From Burkholderiales bacterium (lineage in GTDB: Bacteria; Pseudomonadota; Gammaproteobacteria; Burkholderiales; Burkholderiaceae_C), in contig JAUVWL010000024.1 in the NCBI GenBank assembly GCA_030604135.1, positions 1 to 59,866 of the forward strand: a stretch of 59,866 bases of DNA. Direction: 5' to 3'. Below, piece by piece: positions 19,080 through 29,427 of the stretch (positions are counted from its first letter, which is position 1; each line of letters starts with the position of its first letter). The notes under the pieces were generated by a model, which was not told the DNA's origin, made no database searches, and was given only the letters and a program-made list of their open reading frames with translations. Made by a program: the position numbers and the translations under genes.

Positions 19080-21209
19080 ATGGCACGTCTTCCGACATCC
19101 CCGGTCCCGATCGGCACTGCCCAGCCGCTGCAGGCGGTGGGCACCCAAACCCCCATCGAGGGGAATTTCGTTCGATTTCCGGGTTCCCCATTCGAGCTGT
19201 TCCAGCCCTATCCGCCGGCGGGTGACCAGCCCACGGCGATTGCGGGCCTGGTCGAGGGCATCGAGGACGGCGAGGTGTTCCAGACCCTGCTGGGTGTGAC
19301 CGGCTCGGGCAAGACCTTCACCATGGCCAACGTGATCGCCCGCGTCGGGCGGCCGGCCATCGTGTTCGCGCCCAACAAGACCCTGGCCGCGCAGCTGTAC
19401 TCCGAGTTCCGCGAGTTCTTCCCCAAGAATGCGGTCGAGTACTTCGTCAGCTACTACGACTACTACCAGCCCGAGGCCTACGTGCCCCAGCGCGACCTGT
19501 TCATCGAGAAGGACAGCGCGATCAACGAGCACATCGAGCAGATGCGGCTGTCGTGCACCAAGAGCATCCTGGAGCGGCGCGACGTGGTCATCGTGGCCAC
19601 GGTCTCGGCCATTTACGGCATCGGCAAGCCCGAGAGCTACCACCAGATGGTGATGACGCTGCGCGTGGGCGACAAGGCGGGCCAGCGCGAGCTGATCGCC
19701 CAGTTGGTGCGCATGCAGTACACCCGCAACGAGCAGGACTTCAGCCGCGGCAAATTCCGTGTGCGCGGCGACACCATCGACGTCTTCCCGGCCGAACACT
19801 CGGAAATGGCGATCCGCATCGAGCTCTTCGACGACGAGATCGAGAGCCTGCAGCTGTTCGACCCCCTGACCGGCCGGGTGCGGCAGAAGATCCCGCGCTT
19901 CACGGTCTTTCCCAGCAGCCACTATGTCACGCCGCGCGAGCAGGTGCTCAACGCGGTCGAATCCATCAAGGCCGAGCTGGAGCAGCGGCTCAAGGAACTG
20001 GTGGGCATGGGCAAGCTGGTCGAGGCCCAGCGGCTGGAACAGCGCACCCGCTTCGACCTGGAGATGCTCAGCGAAGTGGGGCACTGCAAGGGCATCGAGA
20101 ACTACTCGCGCCACCTGGCCGGCAGCGCGCCGGGCGAACCGCCGGCCACGCTCACCGACTATTTGCCGCGCGACGCCATCATGTTCCTGGACGAGAGCCA
20201 CCAGATGATCGGCCAGCTCAACGCCATGTACAACGGCGACCGCCAGCGCAAGACCACGCTGGTGGAGTACGGCTTTCGCCTGCCCAGCGCGCTGGACAAC
20301 CGGCCGCTGAAATTCGAAGAATTCGAGGCGCGCATGCGCCAGTGCATTTTTGTATCGGCCACGCCGGCCGACTACGAAAAGCAGCACGCGGGCAAGGTGG
20401 TCGAGCAGGTGGTCCGGCCCACCGGACTGGTGGACCCCGAGATCGAAGTGCGCCCCGCCACCCACCAGGTGGACGACGTGTTGCAGGAAATCCGCATCCG
20501 GGTCGAAGCCGGCGAGCGGGTGCTCATCACCACGCTGACCAAGCGCATGGCCGAACAGCTGACCGACTACCTGACCGAGAACGGCGTCAAGGTGCGCTAC
20601 CTGCACAGCGATGTGGACACGGTCGAGCGGGTCGAGATCATCCGCGACCTGCGCCTGGGTGCCTTCGACGTGCTGGTGGGCATCAACCTGCTGCGCGAAG
20701 GCCTGGACATTCCGGAGGTGTCGCTGGTGGCCATTCTGGACGCCGACAAGGAAGGATTTCTGCGCGCCGAGCGCAGCCTGATCCAGACCATCGGTCGTGC
20801 GGCGCGCAACCTCAACGGTCGGGCCATCCTGTACGCCGACCGCGTCACCGACTCGATGAAGCGCGCCATCGACGAGACCGAACGGCGCCGGACCAAACAG
20901 CAGGCCTTCAACGCCGCGAACGGCATCACGCCCAAGGCCCTGAACAAACGGGTGAAGGACCTGATCGACGGCGTCTACAGCGAAAAGGCCGGCAAGGAGG
21001 CCGATCGCCTGGCCAGCGAGGCGGCGGCGCGCGAACAGGCCGACGCCATGAGCGAGAAGGACCTTGCGCGCGAGATCAAGCGGCTGGAGAAGATGATGAT
21101 GGACCATGCCCGCAACCTCGAATTCGAGAAGGCGGCACAGGTGCGGGATCAACTGCACCGCCTGAAAGAACGGGTGCTGGGAGCCCCGGGCCTGGATCAC
21201 GTGGCCTGA
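19080..21209 (+). CDS. uvrB: UvrABC system protein B (excinuclease subunit)
   Basis: A 709-residue UvrB, the damage-verifying helicase of nucleotide excision repair. The Walker A is [10 protein letters not shown] (about residue 73). The beta-hairpin region is [13 protein letters not shown], and the helicase box II is [21 protein letters not shown] is motif VI. The C-terminal UVR motif that binds UvrC ([18 protein letters not shown]) is present. Start ATG 19080 gives about 30 extra N-terminal residues compared with short UvrB forms. No LexA box (CTGT-N8-ACAG) is seen upstream. Confidence 0.98.
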   Translation: MARLPTSPVPIGTAQPLQAVGTQTPIEGNFVRFPGSPFELFQPYPPAGDQPTAIAGLVEGIEDGEVFQTLLGVTGSGKTFTMANVIARVGRPAIVFAPNKTLAAQLYSEFREFFPKNAVEYFVSYYDYYQPEAYVPQRDLFIEKDSAINEHIEQMRLSCTKSILERRDVVIVATVSAIYGIGKPESYHQMVMTLRVGDKAGQRELIAQLVRMQYTRNEQDFSRGKFRVRGDTIDVFPAEHSEMAIRIELFDDEIESLQLFDPLTGRVRQKIPRFTVFPSSHYVTPREQVLNAVESIKAELEQRLKELVGMGKLVEAQRLEQRTRFDLEMLSEVGHCKGIENYSRHLAGSAPGEPPATLTDYLPRDAIMFLDESHQMIGQLNAMYNGDRQRKTTLVEYGFRLPSALDNRPLKFEEFEARMRQCIFVSATPADYEKQHAGKVVEQVVRPTGLVDPEIEVRPATHQVDDVLQEIRIRVEAGERVLITTLTKRMAEQLTDYLTENGVKVRYLHSDVDTVERVEIIRDLRLGAFDVLVGINLLREGLDIPEVSLVAILDADKEGFLRAERSLIQTIGRAARNLNGRAILYADRVTDSMKRAIDETERRRTKQQAFNAANGITPKALNKRVKDLIDGVYSEKAGKEADRLASEAAAREQADAMSEKDLAREIKRLEKMMMDHARNLEFEKAAQVRDQLHRLKERVLGAPGLDHVA

Positions 21210-21238
21210 GAGGCCATCGGCCACGCCCAGTGGCCTCT
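21209..21238 (+). terminator. Hairpin at the uvrB 3' end
   Basis: AGAGGCCA (21209-21216) pairs perfectly with TGGCCTCT (21231-21238) across a 14-nt loop, right at the uvrB stop codon. There is no T-run, so it may be a weak terminator or 3' stabiliser rather than a classic intrinsic terminator. Confidence 0.35.
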
Positions 21239-21401
21239 CCCTCAGAAGCTTGGGCGGAGCTGGGCATTTGCCGACAGGCGGTCGAATCTGGCCACATCCC
21301 TTAGCTGAATAGCGCCGCCGGTCGCGCACAATCGCAGTGCAGGCCGGGTCGTGGAATAGCCTGCGCGGCAACCACAGCAATCAAGAAGAAAACGACAGGG
21401 C

Positions 21402-22100
21402 ATGGCCACAGCGAGCGAAAGCGCCGATCAGGACGGCGCAGCGTCCGTCACGCGCATCTTCCTCATCGAGGACGATCCATCCATCGTCCGCTTTGTACGT
21501 GAAGCATTGATCTGGCGACCTCAGTGGCGCCTGGTCGGGCATGCGGACTCGGTGTCGCAGGCGCACCAGCTGGCCGCAGCTGCGCAGGCCGATGTCTATC
21601 TGGTGGACCTGGCTTTGCCCGACGGTCGAGGTGAACACCTGTTGCAATGGCTGGCTCGGCAGTGCCCAGGCGCTGAATTGCTGGTCTTCACCGTGTTTGG
21701 GGAAGAGTCGCGCCTGCTGGGTGCCTTGCAGGCTGGCGCCACCGGCTACGTGCTCAAAGGCTGCAGCGTCGACGAGCTACTGACAGCGATTGAGCATATC
21801 CGCAACGGCGGTGCGCCCATTTCCCCCTTGCTGGCCCGCATGCTGCTCAGGCAATTCCGCACTGGCGATGCCCAGGCTGACGATGCCGTCGGCGCATTCT
21901 CAGATCCGGTCACCCTGTCTGAGCGCGAAGCAGAGGTGCTGCAACTGGTGGCACAGGGTTACGTGAACCGAGAGATCGCCGAGCGGCTGTGTATCTCGCC
22001 CGCCACCGTGGGCACACACATCAAGAATCTGTACCGCAAGCTGTCGGTGCACAGCCGTGTGCAGGTGGTGCGCGCGGCCCAAGAGCGCGGCTTGCTGTGA
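21402..22100 (+). CDS. NarL/FixJ-type response regulator
   Basis: A 232-residue two-component regulator. The receiver domain has the acidic pocket EDDPS, the phospho-acceptor Asp in YLVDLALPDG (about residue 68), and the switch Lys in VLKGCS. The C-terminal LuxR-type helix-turn-helix is LSEREAEVLQLVAQGYVNREIAERL...VGTHIKNLYRKL. The stop overlaps the kinase start by 4 bases (GTGA), so the pair is co-translated. The regulated genes are not known. Confidence 0.93.
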   Translation: MATASESADQDGAASVTRIFLIEDDPSIVRFVREALIWRPQWRLVGHADSVSQAHQLAAAAQADVYLVDLALPDGRGEHLLQWLARQCPGAELLVFTVFGEESRLLGALQAGATGYVLKGCSVDELLTAIEHIRNGGAPISPLLARMLLRQFRTGDAQADDAVGAFSDPVTLSEREAEVLQLVAQGYVNREIAERLCISPATVGTHIKNLYRKLSVHSRVQVVRAAQERGLL

Positions 22101-24007
22101 CGCAGGCACGGCGCGCGCTTGAACAACTGGCGGCCTGGCCTGCTTATATGTGGGCCGCGTTGCTGCTGGCGGGGGTGCTCACCCTGTTGGCCTGGGTGAC
22201 CCGAGGCGATGAGGTTGCCGGTGCGTGGCCCATCCGGCAAGCCGAGGTGGTGGCACCCGACATGGGGCGTGTGGTGCCGGAGCTCTTGCCATTGCCCCAC
22301 CTGTGGGACGACGGCTGGGGGGCTCCGGGCAAGACCGTGCATTACCAGCTGCAGCTGCCTGAGAGCCTTGGTGCGTTGCTGGACAGGCAGGAGCCCGTGG
22401 CGCTGTTGCTGCCGCGGGCCGGTGTTCGCTACCGGGTTTTCTTCAACGGAGAAAGCCTGACAAGCGGTCTGTGGCCGAATGGTCGGGTGTACCTTGATGC
22501 GGCGGCACGCGCCGAGGTGATCCGCCTGCCCGCCTCGCAGTTTGCGCGAGATGGGTCGCAGAACCGCCTGGTGGTCGAATTGCAGGGTGAGCGCTTGCGC
22601 ATCAGTGGGCTGGGCGTTGTCTGGGCCGGATCGGCGCAGGTGCTGGAGGCCCGCCAACGGTGGCTGTCCTGGTGGCAGGTCGAGTTGAGCTGGATGGTGG
22701 CCGCTTCGGCCTTCATGCTGGGGCTCATGTCGCTGCTGGTCTGGCTGCGCACACGCGAGCGACTGCTGGGCTTGCTGGCCGCCGGTTTGCTGGTGCTGGT
22801 GCCGCGTCTGGTGCTGTCCACTCCCACGCCCCTGCCCGGCCCGTTCCCGGTCTGGGACTTTTTTCACAAACTGACCTTCACCTGGTACTGCGGCTTCATG
22901 TACCTCTTCATGTCCGAGCTGTTCGGCTTTCGGCAGGGGTGGGTGCAGCGAACAGTGGTTGTGATGATGGCCGTGGGCCCGGTCTGGCTGCTGATGCAGG
23001 CCTGGATTGGCGACTACGACCTGTACCGCATCTGGACCGGTGTCATTGTGCTGGTGTGTGTGCTGGCCTTGGTCAAAGTGATCCATCGGGCCCGCTGGGG
23101 TCTTGACCCGGGCCAGCGACTGATGGTGGTGGTCGGTGTGGCCACGCTGGTCACTGGCTTGCGTGACTACCTGGTGGTGCAGCTGGGTATGCCCGGGGAC
23201 ATTGATATCCGCTGGATGACGGCGGGTAGCCTCGTGTTGATGTTCGCCATGGCGGGGGTGATGGTCAGGCGAACCGGCGATGCCATGGCCCAGGCCGAGC
23301 GGCTCAATCAGGAGTTGGCCCGTCGAGTGGCCGAGCGCGAGGCCGAGTTTCACGAGGTGTACCAGCGGCTTCGGGAGGTGGAGCATCAACAGGTGCGCGA
23401 AGCCGAACGACGGCGCATCACACGCGACATGCACGACGGTCTGGGCAGTCAGTTGGTGCAGGCCCTCAGCCTGGTGCGCCAGCCCGGCACGGCCATCGAT
23501 GCGGTGGCTGTCGAGCGCATGTTGAATCACGCCCTGGATGACCTGCGCCTGACCCTGGACTCGCTTGAGCCGATGGAGGGTGACCTGGCCACCATTCTGG
23601 GCATGTGGCGACTTCGCATGGCGCCGGCGCTTGAGTCTGCCGGCATCGGACTCGACTGGCAGGTGCAGGATGTGCCGGCCATTCCCGGGCTCGAGTCGGC
23701 CGGTGTGATGCACCTGTTTCGTTGTCTGCAGGAAGTCGTGGCCAACGTCCTGAAACATGCCAGAGCCGACCGACTTGTTGTGCGTACCTGGCAAGACGGC
23801 AGCAGTGCAGGGTTGAGTGTGGCTGACAACGGGGTGGGCATGGGATACCTGGACGATTCGACGCTGGCACTGCCTGGGCAAGGCCGGGGCTTGCGCAATA
23901 TCCGTTTGCGGGCAGACAAACTGGGAGCCAAGGTGTCCTTCCTGCCGGGCGACCCAGGCACGGTGGTCCGATTTGATTTTTCGCTGGCGCCCGATCAGTC
24001 GAACTGA
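22097..24007 (+). CDS. Multi-TM sensor histidine kinase (HisKA_3 type)
   Basis: A 636-residue membrane kinase, partner of the preceding regulator. One N-terminal TM helix is followed by a periplasmic domain of about 150 residues (VRYRVFFNGESL...), then seven or so hydrophobic segments, the architecture of 7TMR-DISM sensors. The phospho-acceptor His is in RRRITRDMHDGLGSQL (about residue 455). The ATPase has the N box EVVANVLKHA and G1 ADNGVGMG. The GTG at 22097 overlaps the regulator stop. The signal is unknown. Confidence 0.9.
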   Translation: MTQARRALEQLAAWPAYMWAALLLAGVLTLLAWVTRGDEVAGAWPIRQAEVVAPDMGRVVPELLPLPHLWDDGWGAPGKTVHYQLQLPESLGALLDRQEPVALLLPRAGVRYRVFFNGESLTSGLWPNGRVYLDAAARAEVIRLPASQFARDGSQNRLVVELQGERLRISGLGVVWAGSAQVLEARQRWLSWWQVELSWMVAASAFMLGLMSLLVWLRTRERLLGLLAAGLLVLVPRLVLSTPTPLPGPFPVWDFFHKLTFTWYCGFMYLFMSELFGFRQGWVQRTVVVMMAVGPVWLLMQAWIGDYDLYRIWTGVIVLVCVLALVKVIHRARWGLDPGQRLMVVVGVATLVTGLRDYLVVQLGMPGDIDIRWMTAGSLVLMFAMAGVMVRRTGDAMAQAERLNQELARRVAEREAEFHEVYQRLREVEHQQVREAERRRITRDMHDGLGSQLVQALSLVRQPGTAIDAVAVERMLNHALDDLRLTLDSLEPMEGDLATILGMWRLRMAPALESAGIGLDWQVQDVPAIPGLESAGVMHLFRCLQEVVANVLKHARADRLVVRTWQDGSSAGLSVADNGVGMGYLDDSTLALPGQGRGLRNIRLRADKLGAKVSFLPGDPGTVVRFDFSLAPDQSN

Positions 24008-24062
24008 CTTTGCTCGAAATCAGAGGCCATGGCGAACACATGGAATCGGGGTGTTTTGTTGA

Positions 24063-24077
24063 TTTGTCCTAGACAAA
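24063..24077. promoter_or_regulatory. TTTGTC-CTA-GACAAA palindrome in the iscR upstream region
   Basis: A perfect 6-bp dyad with a 3-base spacer, about 50 bases upstream of the iscR -10 region. It has no following T-run, so it is not a terminator for the kinase gene. Its place suggests a second operator (upstream activator or repressor site) for the ISC operon. Confidence 0.35.
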
Positions 24078-24125
24078 CGCAGTTTGTGCCGGTACAATGC
24101 CGATCAAATCACTAGGCTTTTGCGT

Positions 24126-24151
24126 TATACTCGACGAAAACAGTCGGGAAA
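24126..24151 (+). promoter_or_regulatory. ISC operon promoter with type 1 IscR-binding site
   Basis: A -10-like TATACT (24126-24131) overlaps a site at 24127-24151 that reads ATACTCGAC, then GAAAAC, then AGTCGGGAAA. As I recall the E. coli type 1 IscR consensus (ATASYYGAC..AGTCRRSTAT), about 22 of 25 positions agree. Holo-IscR bound here would block the promoter, giving feedback control by Fe-S status. The 5' leader would be about 120 bases and contains a small GGCCT-GC-AAGGCC-type hairpin near 24166-24178. Confidence 0.75.
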
Positions 24152-24258
24152 GCCTTCGATGAGCGGCCTGCAAGGCCGGGGGGGCGGAGCAGGGGCAAGG
24201 CTCGGGAAGCCGATCCTTGCGCAACCAGACAGTCAAGCCATCGAACAAGGAGCTTGAA

Positions 24259-24795
24259 ATGCGCCTCACGACCAAAGGCCGCTTTGCGGTCACCGCCATG
24301 ATCGACCTGGCCCTGCGCCAGAACAACGGTCCCGTCACGCTGGCAGCCATCAGCCAGCGCCAGCAGATTTCGCTGTCCTATCTGGAGCAGCTGTTTGGCA
24401 AGTTGCGCCGCCATGAGCTGGTCGAGTCGACCCGCGGTCCGGGCGGCGGCTATACGCTGGGCCGCAAGGCCACCGATATCACCGTCGCCGACATCATTGT
24501 TTCGGTCGACGAGCCCATCGACGCCACCCAGTGCGGCGGCAAGGAAAACTGCCTGGGCGAAGGGCAACGCTGCATGACCCACGAACTCTGGGCCCAGCTC
24601 AACGCCAAGATGGTCGATTTCCTCGATTCGGTATCGCTGCAGTCGCTCGTCGACGAGCAACTGTCCAAAGGTGTCGTGGTTGAAAATGCGCCCGTCATCA
24701 AGCGGGCCATCTCCAGCGCCCCGGTGGTCAAGCCGATCCGTGTCAATGCGCCCAACTCGGTGTTTGCCCTGGGTGGCGTCGCCCTGTCCAAGTGA
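24259..24795 (+). CDS. iscR: Fe-S cluster assembly transcriptional regulator IscR
   Basis: A 178-residue Rrf2-family regulator that binds a 2Fe-2S cluster and controls Fe-S biogenesis genes. The N-terminal winged helix (MRLTTKGRFAV...LSYLEQLFGKLRR) is followed by GPGGGY. The cluster ligands are the three Cys in CGGKENC and GQRC (residues about 92-106) and the nearby His in MTHELW. The C-terminus is about 15 residues longer than E. coli IscR. First gene of the ISC operon; an IscR-like site overlaps its promoter. Confidence 0.97.
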   Translation: MRLTTKGRFAVTAMIDLALRQNNGPVTLAAISQRQQISLSYLEQLFGKLRRHELVESTRGPGGGYTLGRKATDITVADIIVSVDEPIDATQCGGKENCLGEGQRCMTHELWAQLNAKMVDFLDSVSLQSLVDEQLSKGVVVENAPVIKRAISSAPVVKPIRVNAPNSVFALGGVALSK

Positions 24796-24888
24796 TGCCG
24801 TCCGGTCGGCGCACCGACCTGGGGCGCCTGTCTCGACGAACGCATTAGTTCACAAGTATCCACACCAGCCAGCAGCCCTGAGCCAGCC

Positions 24889-26106
24889 ATGAGTACGCCC
24901 CATTTCCCCATCTACATGGATTACAGCGCCACCAACCCCTGCGACCCTCGGGTGGTGGACGCCATGGTCCCCTGGTTGCGTGAGCATTTCGGCAACCCCG
25001 CTTCGCGCAGCCATGCCTGGGGCTGGGAGGCTGAAAAGGCGGTAGAGACCGCCCGCGAACAGGTGGCCGATCTGATCGGTGCCGACCCGCGCGAGATCGT
25101 GTGGACCAGCGGCGCCACCGAATCGAACAACCTGGCGCTCAAGGGAGCGGCCCACTTCTACAAGAGCAAGGGCAAGCACCTGATCACGGTCAAGACCGAA
25201 CACAAGGCGGTGCTCGACACCATGCGCGAACTCGAGCGTCAGGGCTTCGAAGTCACCTACCTCGATGTGCAGGCTGACGGCTTGGTCGATCTGGAGGCCT
25301 TCAAGGCTGCCATCCGGCCCGATACCATCCTGGCCTCGGTCATGTTCGTCAACAACGAAATCGGGGTCATCCAGGACATCGCCGCCATTGGTGCCCTTTG
25401 TCGCGAAAAAGGCGTGATCTTTCATGTGGACGCCGCACAGGCCACAGGTCGCATCGACATCGACCTCAAGACGCTGCCGGTCGACCTGATGAGCCTGACC
25501 TCGCACAAGACGTATGGGCCCAAGGGTATCGGTGCCCTGTTTGTGCGCCGCAAGCCGCGCGTGCGCATCGAGGCACAAATGCATGGTGGTGGTCATGAGC
25601 GCGGCATGCGCTCGGGCACGCTGCCCACGCACCAGTGTGTGGGCATGGGCATGGCCTATGCCATCGCCAAGGCCGAGATGCATGAGGAAAACAAGCGCAT
25701 CCGGGCCCTGCATGACCGTCTGGTCGATGGCCTGAGGGACGTCGAAGAGGTGTTCATCAACGGTCATGAGACGCAGCGTGTGCCGCACAACCTGAACATG
25801 AGCTTCAACTACGTTGAAGGCGAGTCCCTCATCATGGGCATCAAGGGCCTGGCGGTGTCGTCCGGCTCGGCCTGCACCTCGGCCAGCCTGGAGCCCAGCT
25901 ACGTGCTGCGTGCCCTGGGCCGCAGCGACGAACTGGCCCACAGCAGCCTGCGCATGACCATCGGCCGCTGGACGACCGAAGAAGAGATCGACTACGCAAT
26001 CAACACCATCAAGGAAAACGTCGCCAAACTGCGCGAGCTGTCTCCCCTGTGGGAGATGTACAAGGACGGCATCGACCTGTCCACCATTCAGTGGGCTGCC
26101 CACTGA
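24889..26106 (+). CDS. iscS: Cysteine desulfurase IscS
   Basis: A 405-residue PLP enzyme that takes sulfur from cysteine for Fe-S clusters, thiolated tRNA and other thio-cofactors. The start MDYSATNP is the usual YLDYSATTP variant. The PLP Lys is in [11 protein letters not shown] (about residue 207). The mobile-loop catalytic Cys is in [15 protein letters not shown] (about residue 329). The C-terminal TIQWAAH is the IscU-binding tail typical of group I. It lies 93 bases after iscR and 20 bases before iscU. Confidence 0.98.
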   Translation: MSTPHFPIYMDYSATNPCDPRVVDAMVPWLREHFGNPASRSHAWGWEAEKAVETAREQVADLIGADPREIVWTSGATESNNLALKGAAHFYKSKGKHLITVKTEHKAVLDTMRELERQGFEVTYLDVQADGLVDLEAFKAAIRPDTILASVMFVNNEIGVIQDIAAIGALCREKGVIFHVDAAQATGRIDIDLKTLPVDLMSLTSHKTYGPKGIGALFVRRKPRVRIEAQMHGGGHERGMRSGTLPTHQCVGMGMAYAIAKAEMHEENKRIRALHDRLVDGLRDVEEVFINGHETQRVPHNLNMSFNYVEGESLIMGIKGLAVSSGSACTSASLEPSYVLRALGRSDELAHSSLRMTIGRWTTEEEIDYAINTIKENVAKLRELSPLWEMYKDGIDLSTIQWAAH

Positions 26107-26126
26107 ACGCATGAAGGAGAACCACC

Positions 26127-26513
26127 ATGGCCTACTCAGAAAAAGTTGTTGACCACTACGAGAACCCCCGCAACGTCGGCTCCTTTGACAAGGGCGATGA
26201 AACCGTTGGTACCGGCATGGTGGGTGCACCCGCCTGCGGCGACGTGATGAAGCTGCAGATCAAGGTGAATCCGCAGACCGGTGTCATCGAAGACGCTCGC
26301 TTCAAGACCTATGGTTGCGGCTCGGCCATTGCTTCGAGTTCGCTGGTGACCGAATGGGTCAAGGGCAAGACCCTGGACGAGGCGGCCGCGCTCAAGAACA
26401 GCGCGATTGCCGAAGAGCTGGCTTTGCCGCCGGTCAAGATCCACTGCTCGATCCTGGCCGAGGACGCCATCAAGGCAGCCGTCGACGACTACCGCAAGAA
26501 GCACACGAACTGA
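26127..26513 (+). CDS. iscU: Fe-S cluster assembly scaffold IscU
   Basis: A 128-residue scaffold on which 2Fe-2S clusters are built. The three conserved Cys are in GAPACGDVM (with the key Asp), KTYGCGSA and KIHCSILAEDAI. LPPVK is the HscA-recognition motif LPPVK that drives cluster transfer. AAGGAG precedes the ATG. Confidence 0.98.
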   Translation: MAYSEKVVDHYENPRNVGSFDKGDETVGTGMVGAPACGDVMKLQIKVNPQTGVIEDARFKTYGCGSAIASSSLVTEWVKGKTLDEAAALKNSAIAEELALPPVKIHCSILAEDAIKAAVDDYRKKHTN

Positions 26514-26553
26514 TCCCTTGTGTCGCTTCGCGCGACGCCATCGCTGAAACACC

Positions 26554-26877
26554 ATGTCAGTCACGATTTCTGAAGCCGCAGCGCGGCACGTCACCCGGTA
26601 CCTGGCCAAACGTGGCAAGGGCGTGGGGGTTCGCCTGGGTGTCAAGACCACCGGCTGCTCCGGCCTGGCCTACAAGCTGGAGTACGCCGATGAGATCGCC
26701 CCTGAAGACGTGGTGTTCGAGCAGAACGGTGTCAAGGTGCTGGTCGACCCCAAGAGCATGGCCTACATCGACGGGACCGAGCTCGATTTTGTGCGCGAGG
26801 GCCTGAACGAGGGCTTCAAATTCCACAACCCGAACGAGCGCGACCGTTGTGGTTGCGGGGAAAGCTTCCGGGTCTGA
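26554..26877 (+). CDS. iscA: Iron-sulfur cluster assembly protein IscA
   Basis: A 107-residue A-type Fe-S carrier. The conserved cysteines are in VKTTGCSGL and the C-terminal DRCGCGESF. Length and motifs fit IscA ([15 protein letters not shown] N-terminus). It follows iscU by 40 bases. Confidence 0.97.
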   Translation: MSVTISEAAARHVTRYLAKRGKGVGVRLGVKTTGCSGLAYKLEYADEIAPEDVVFEQNGVKVLVDPKSMAYIDGTELDFVREGLNEGFKFHNPNERDRCGCGESFRV

Positions 26878-26997
26878 TTGAGCTCCCGCCGCTCTGCCTG
26901 CCCTGCGAGGCGCCAGCGGCGACCGGCAATGCCGGTTCCGTGCTGGCCCTGGCCGGTTACTTGTTGTCCGGGTCCGAATGTTTTTTATGATCCGGTC

Positions 26998-27516
26998 ATG
27001 AATCTTCAATCCAACGATTTCGAGCTGTTTGAACTGCCGGTGGCTTTTGCGCTGGATCGTGCGCAGCTGGACGAGCGCTGGAAGGCCTTGCAGCGCGAGG
27101 TGCACCCGGACCGGCACGCCGCAGCCGATGCCCAGACCCAGCGTCAGGCCATGCAATGGTCGGTCCGCATCAATGAGGCCTACCAACGCCTGAAGGACCC
27201 GCTGCAACGGGCGTCTTACCTGTGCGAACTGCACGGCGCGCCCATACAGGCGGAGAACAACACCTCCATGCCGGCGGCCTTCCTGATGCAGCAGATGGAA
27301 TGGCGGGAGGCACTGGAGTCGGCATCGTCCGCCAGTGCCGTCGAGGATCTGGCCGATGACGTGGCGGCCATGCGGCGTCGCATGCTGGCCGATCTGCAGC
27401 ACCTGGCCGATGAACAGCAGGACTGGTCCGCCATGGCCGCACAGGTCAGAGCCCTCATGTTCGTTGAGCGTTTTGCCAAGGACGTGGATGGCCGCCTTGA
27501 ACAGCTGGGACAATAG
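26998..27516 (+). CDS. hscB: Fe-S protein assembly co-chaperone HscB
   Basis: A 172-residue J-protein that brings IscU to HscA. The J-domain HPD is in [11 protein letters not shown] (about residue 33), preceded by the typical [13 protein letters not shown]-terminus. The C-terminal three-helix IscU-binding domain follows ([12 protein letters not shown]). The ATG at 26998 is chosen since the frame further upstream is unlike HscB. The 120-base iscA-hscB gap holds nothing obvious. Confidence 0.95.
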   Translation: MNLQSNDFELFELPVAFALDRAQLDERWKALQREVHPDRHAAADAQTQRQAMQWSVRINEAYQRLKDPLQRASYLCELHGAPIQAENNTSMPAAFLMQQMEWREALESASSASAVEDLADDVAAMRRRMLADLQHLADEQQDWSAMAAQVRALMFVERFAKDVDGRLEQLGQ

Positions 27517-27548
27517 CCGGCTGTTCCACCGCACGACCTCACCCGCTC

Positions 27549-29420
27549 ATGGCGCTTCTGCAGATATCCGAACCTGGCCAGTCCCTTGATCCGCACCAGC
27601 GGCGGGTGGCTGTGGGCATTGACCTGGGTACCACCCATTCGCTGGTGGCCGCCGTGCGCCACGGCGTGCCCGAATGCCTGCCCGACCTGCAGGGCCGCAC
27701 CATCCTGCCCAGCGTGGTGCGCTATCTCGATCCGAAGCAGGGCGGCGCCGGGCGGCAGATCGGCTTTGACGCCCTCGCGGCGCAGGTGGGCGACCCGGCC
27801 AACACCATCAGTTCGGCCAAACGCCTGATGGGTCGCCGCCGCGACCAGGTGGCCGATGTGGACAAGTTGTCGTACGCCGTGGTGGAAGACCGGGGCATGG
27901 CCGTGGTCGAGACCGTGGCAGGACGCAAGACGCCCATTGAAGTCAGCGCCGAGATCCTGGCGACGCTGCGTTTCCGCGCAGAGGACAGCTTCGACGATGA
28001 GCTGCACGGTGCCGTGATCACCGTGCCGGCCTACTTTGACGATGCCCAGCGCCAGGCCACCAAAGACGCAGCCCAACTGGCCGGCATCAAGGTGTTGCGC
28101 CTGATCAACGAGCCGACCGCTGCCGCCATCGCCTACGGCCTGGACAACGGCAGCGAAGGGGTCTATGCCATCTACGACCTCGGTGGTGGCACCTTCGACA
28201 TCTCCATCTTGCGTCTGACCCGTGGTGTGTTCGAGGTCATGGCCACCGGCGGCGACTCGGCCCTGGGCGGCGACGACTACGACCAGGCGCTGGCCGCCTG
28301 GGTGTTGCAGCAGGCCGGGCTTGGACCGGTACAAGATGCCGCCGAACGCGCCGCCCTGCACCGCGAGGCACGCCGTGTCAAGGAGCAGCTGACCTCTCAC
28401 GACGCGGTGATCTTCCGTACCGAAGTGGATGGGCGCATCATCGAACAAGCGGTGCGGCGCCAGGACTTCGAAGCCTGCACGGTCGAGCTGACCGGCCGCA
28501 CCATGGCCGCGGTGCGCAAGGTGCTGCGCGATGCCGGCGTCGGCAAGGAGGATGTGCAGGGTGTGGTCATGGTGGGTGGATCAACTCGCATGCCGGTGGT
28601 TCTTCAGGCGGTGGCCGACTTCTTCGGCCGAGAGCCGCTGACCAACCTCAACCCCGACGAAGTGGTGGCACTCGGCGCGGCCATCCAGGCCAATGCCCTG
28701 GCGGGCAACAGCAAGGACGGCGACCTGCTGCTGCTGGACGTGATTCCGTTGTCCCTGGGCATCGAGACCATGGGCGGGCTGGTCGAGCGCATCGTGCCGC
28801 GCAACAGCACCATCCCCACGGCCCGTGCACAGGACTTCACCACCTACCAAGATGGCCAGACAGCCCTGGCGCTGCACGTGGTGCAGGGCGAGCGCGACCT
28901 GGTGGCCGACTGCCGCAGCCTGGCGCGGTTCACCCTCAGGGGCATTCCACCCATGGCCGCCGGTGCCGCGCGCATCCGTGTGACCTTCACGGTCGATGCG
29001 GACGGGCTGCTGGCAGTGAGCGCGCGTGAGCAGAACTCGGGCGTCGAGGCCCGCATCGACGTCAAGCCCGCTTACGGCCTGTCCGACGAACAGATCGCCG
29101 CCATGCTGCAGGACAGCTTTTCAACCGCCCAGCAGGACATGCAGGCCCGAGCCCTGGTCGAGGCCAGGGTCGATGCCCAGCGCATGGTTCTGGCCACACG
29201 CAGTGCCCTTAAGGCCGATGGTGACCTGTTATCGGCACAGGAGCTGGTGGACATGGAAGCCTTGATACAGGCAGTGGAGGCCACTGCCTCCGGTGACGAC
29301 GCTGCCGCCATCGAAGCCGCCACCCAGGCGCTCGCCAAAGGCACCGAAGCCTTTGCAGCCCAGCGCATGAACCGAGGCATCCAGCATGCGCTGGCTGGCC
29401 GCAAGCTCGAAGAAGTCTGA
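27549..29420 (+). CDS. hscA: Fe-S protein assembly chaperone HscA
   Basis: A 623-residue Hsp70-type ATPase specialised for IscU. The nucleotide-binding motifs are [13 protein letters not shown] (about residue 22), [12 protein letters not shown] (about residue 203) and [11 protein letters not shown] (about residue 340). The linker [13 protein letters not shown] leads to the substrate-binding domain. No DnaK-like acidic C-terminal tail is seen, in keeping with HscA. Confidence 0.97.
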   Translation: MALLQISEPGQSLDPHQRRVAVGIDLGTTHSLVAAVRHGVPECLPDLQGRTILPSVVRYLDPKQGGAGRQIGFDALAAQVGDPANTISSAKRLMGRRRDQVADVDKLSYAVVEDRGMAVVETVAGRKTPIEVSAEILATLRFRAEDSFDDELHGAVITVPAYFDDAQRQATKDAAQLAGIKVLRLINEPTAAAIAYGLDNGSEGVYAIYDLGGGTFDISILRLTRGVFEVMATGGDSALGGDDYDQALAAWVLQQAGLGPVQDAAERAALHREARRVKEQLTSHDAVIFRTEVDGRIIEQAVRRQDFEACTVELTGRTMAAVRKVLRDAGVGKEDVQGVVMVGGSTRMPVVLQAVADFFGREPLTNLNPDEVVALGAAIQANALAGNSKDGDLLLLDVIPLSLGIETMGGLVERIVPRNSTIPTARAQDFTTYQDGQTALALHVVQGERDLVADCRSLARFTLRGIPPMAAGAARIRVTFTVDADGLLAVSAREQNSGVEARIDVKPAYGLSDEQIAAMLQDSFSTAQQDMQARALVEARVDAQRMVLATRSALKADGDLLSAQELVDMEALIQAVEATASGDDAAAIEAATQALAKGTEAFAAQRMNRGIQHALAGRKLEEV

Positions 29421-29427
29421 CCCCCAC

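Noticed and set aside
18831..21380. A long leftward open frame antisense to uvrB
   Set aside because: Mirrors uvrB codons, rich in Leu/Val/His/Asp with no recognisable domain; uvrB itself is full length and motif-complete.
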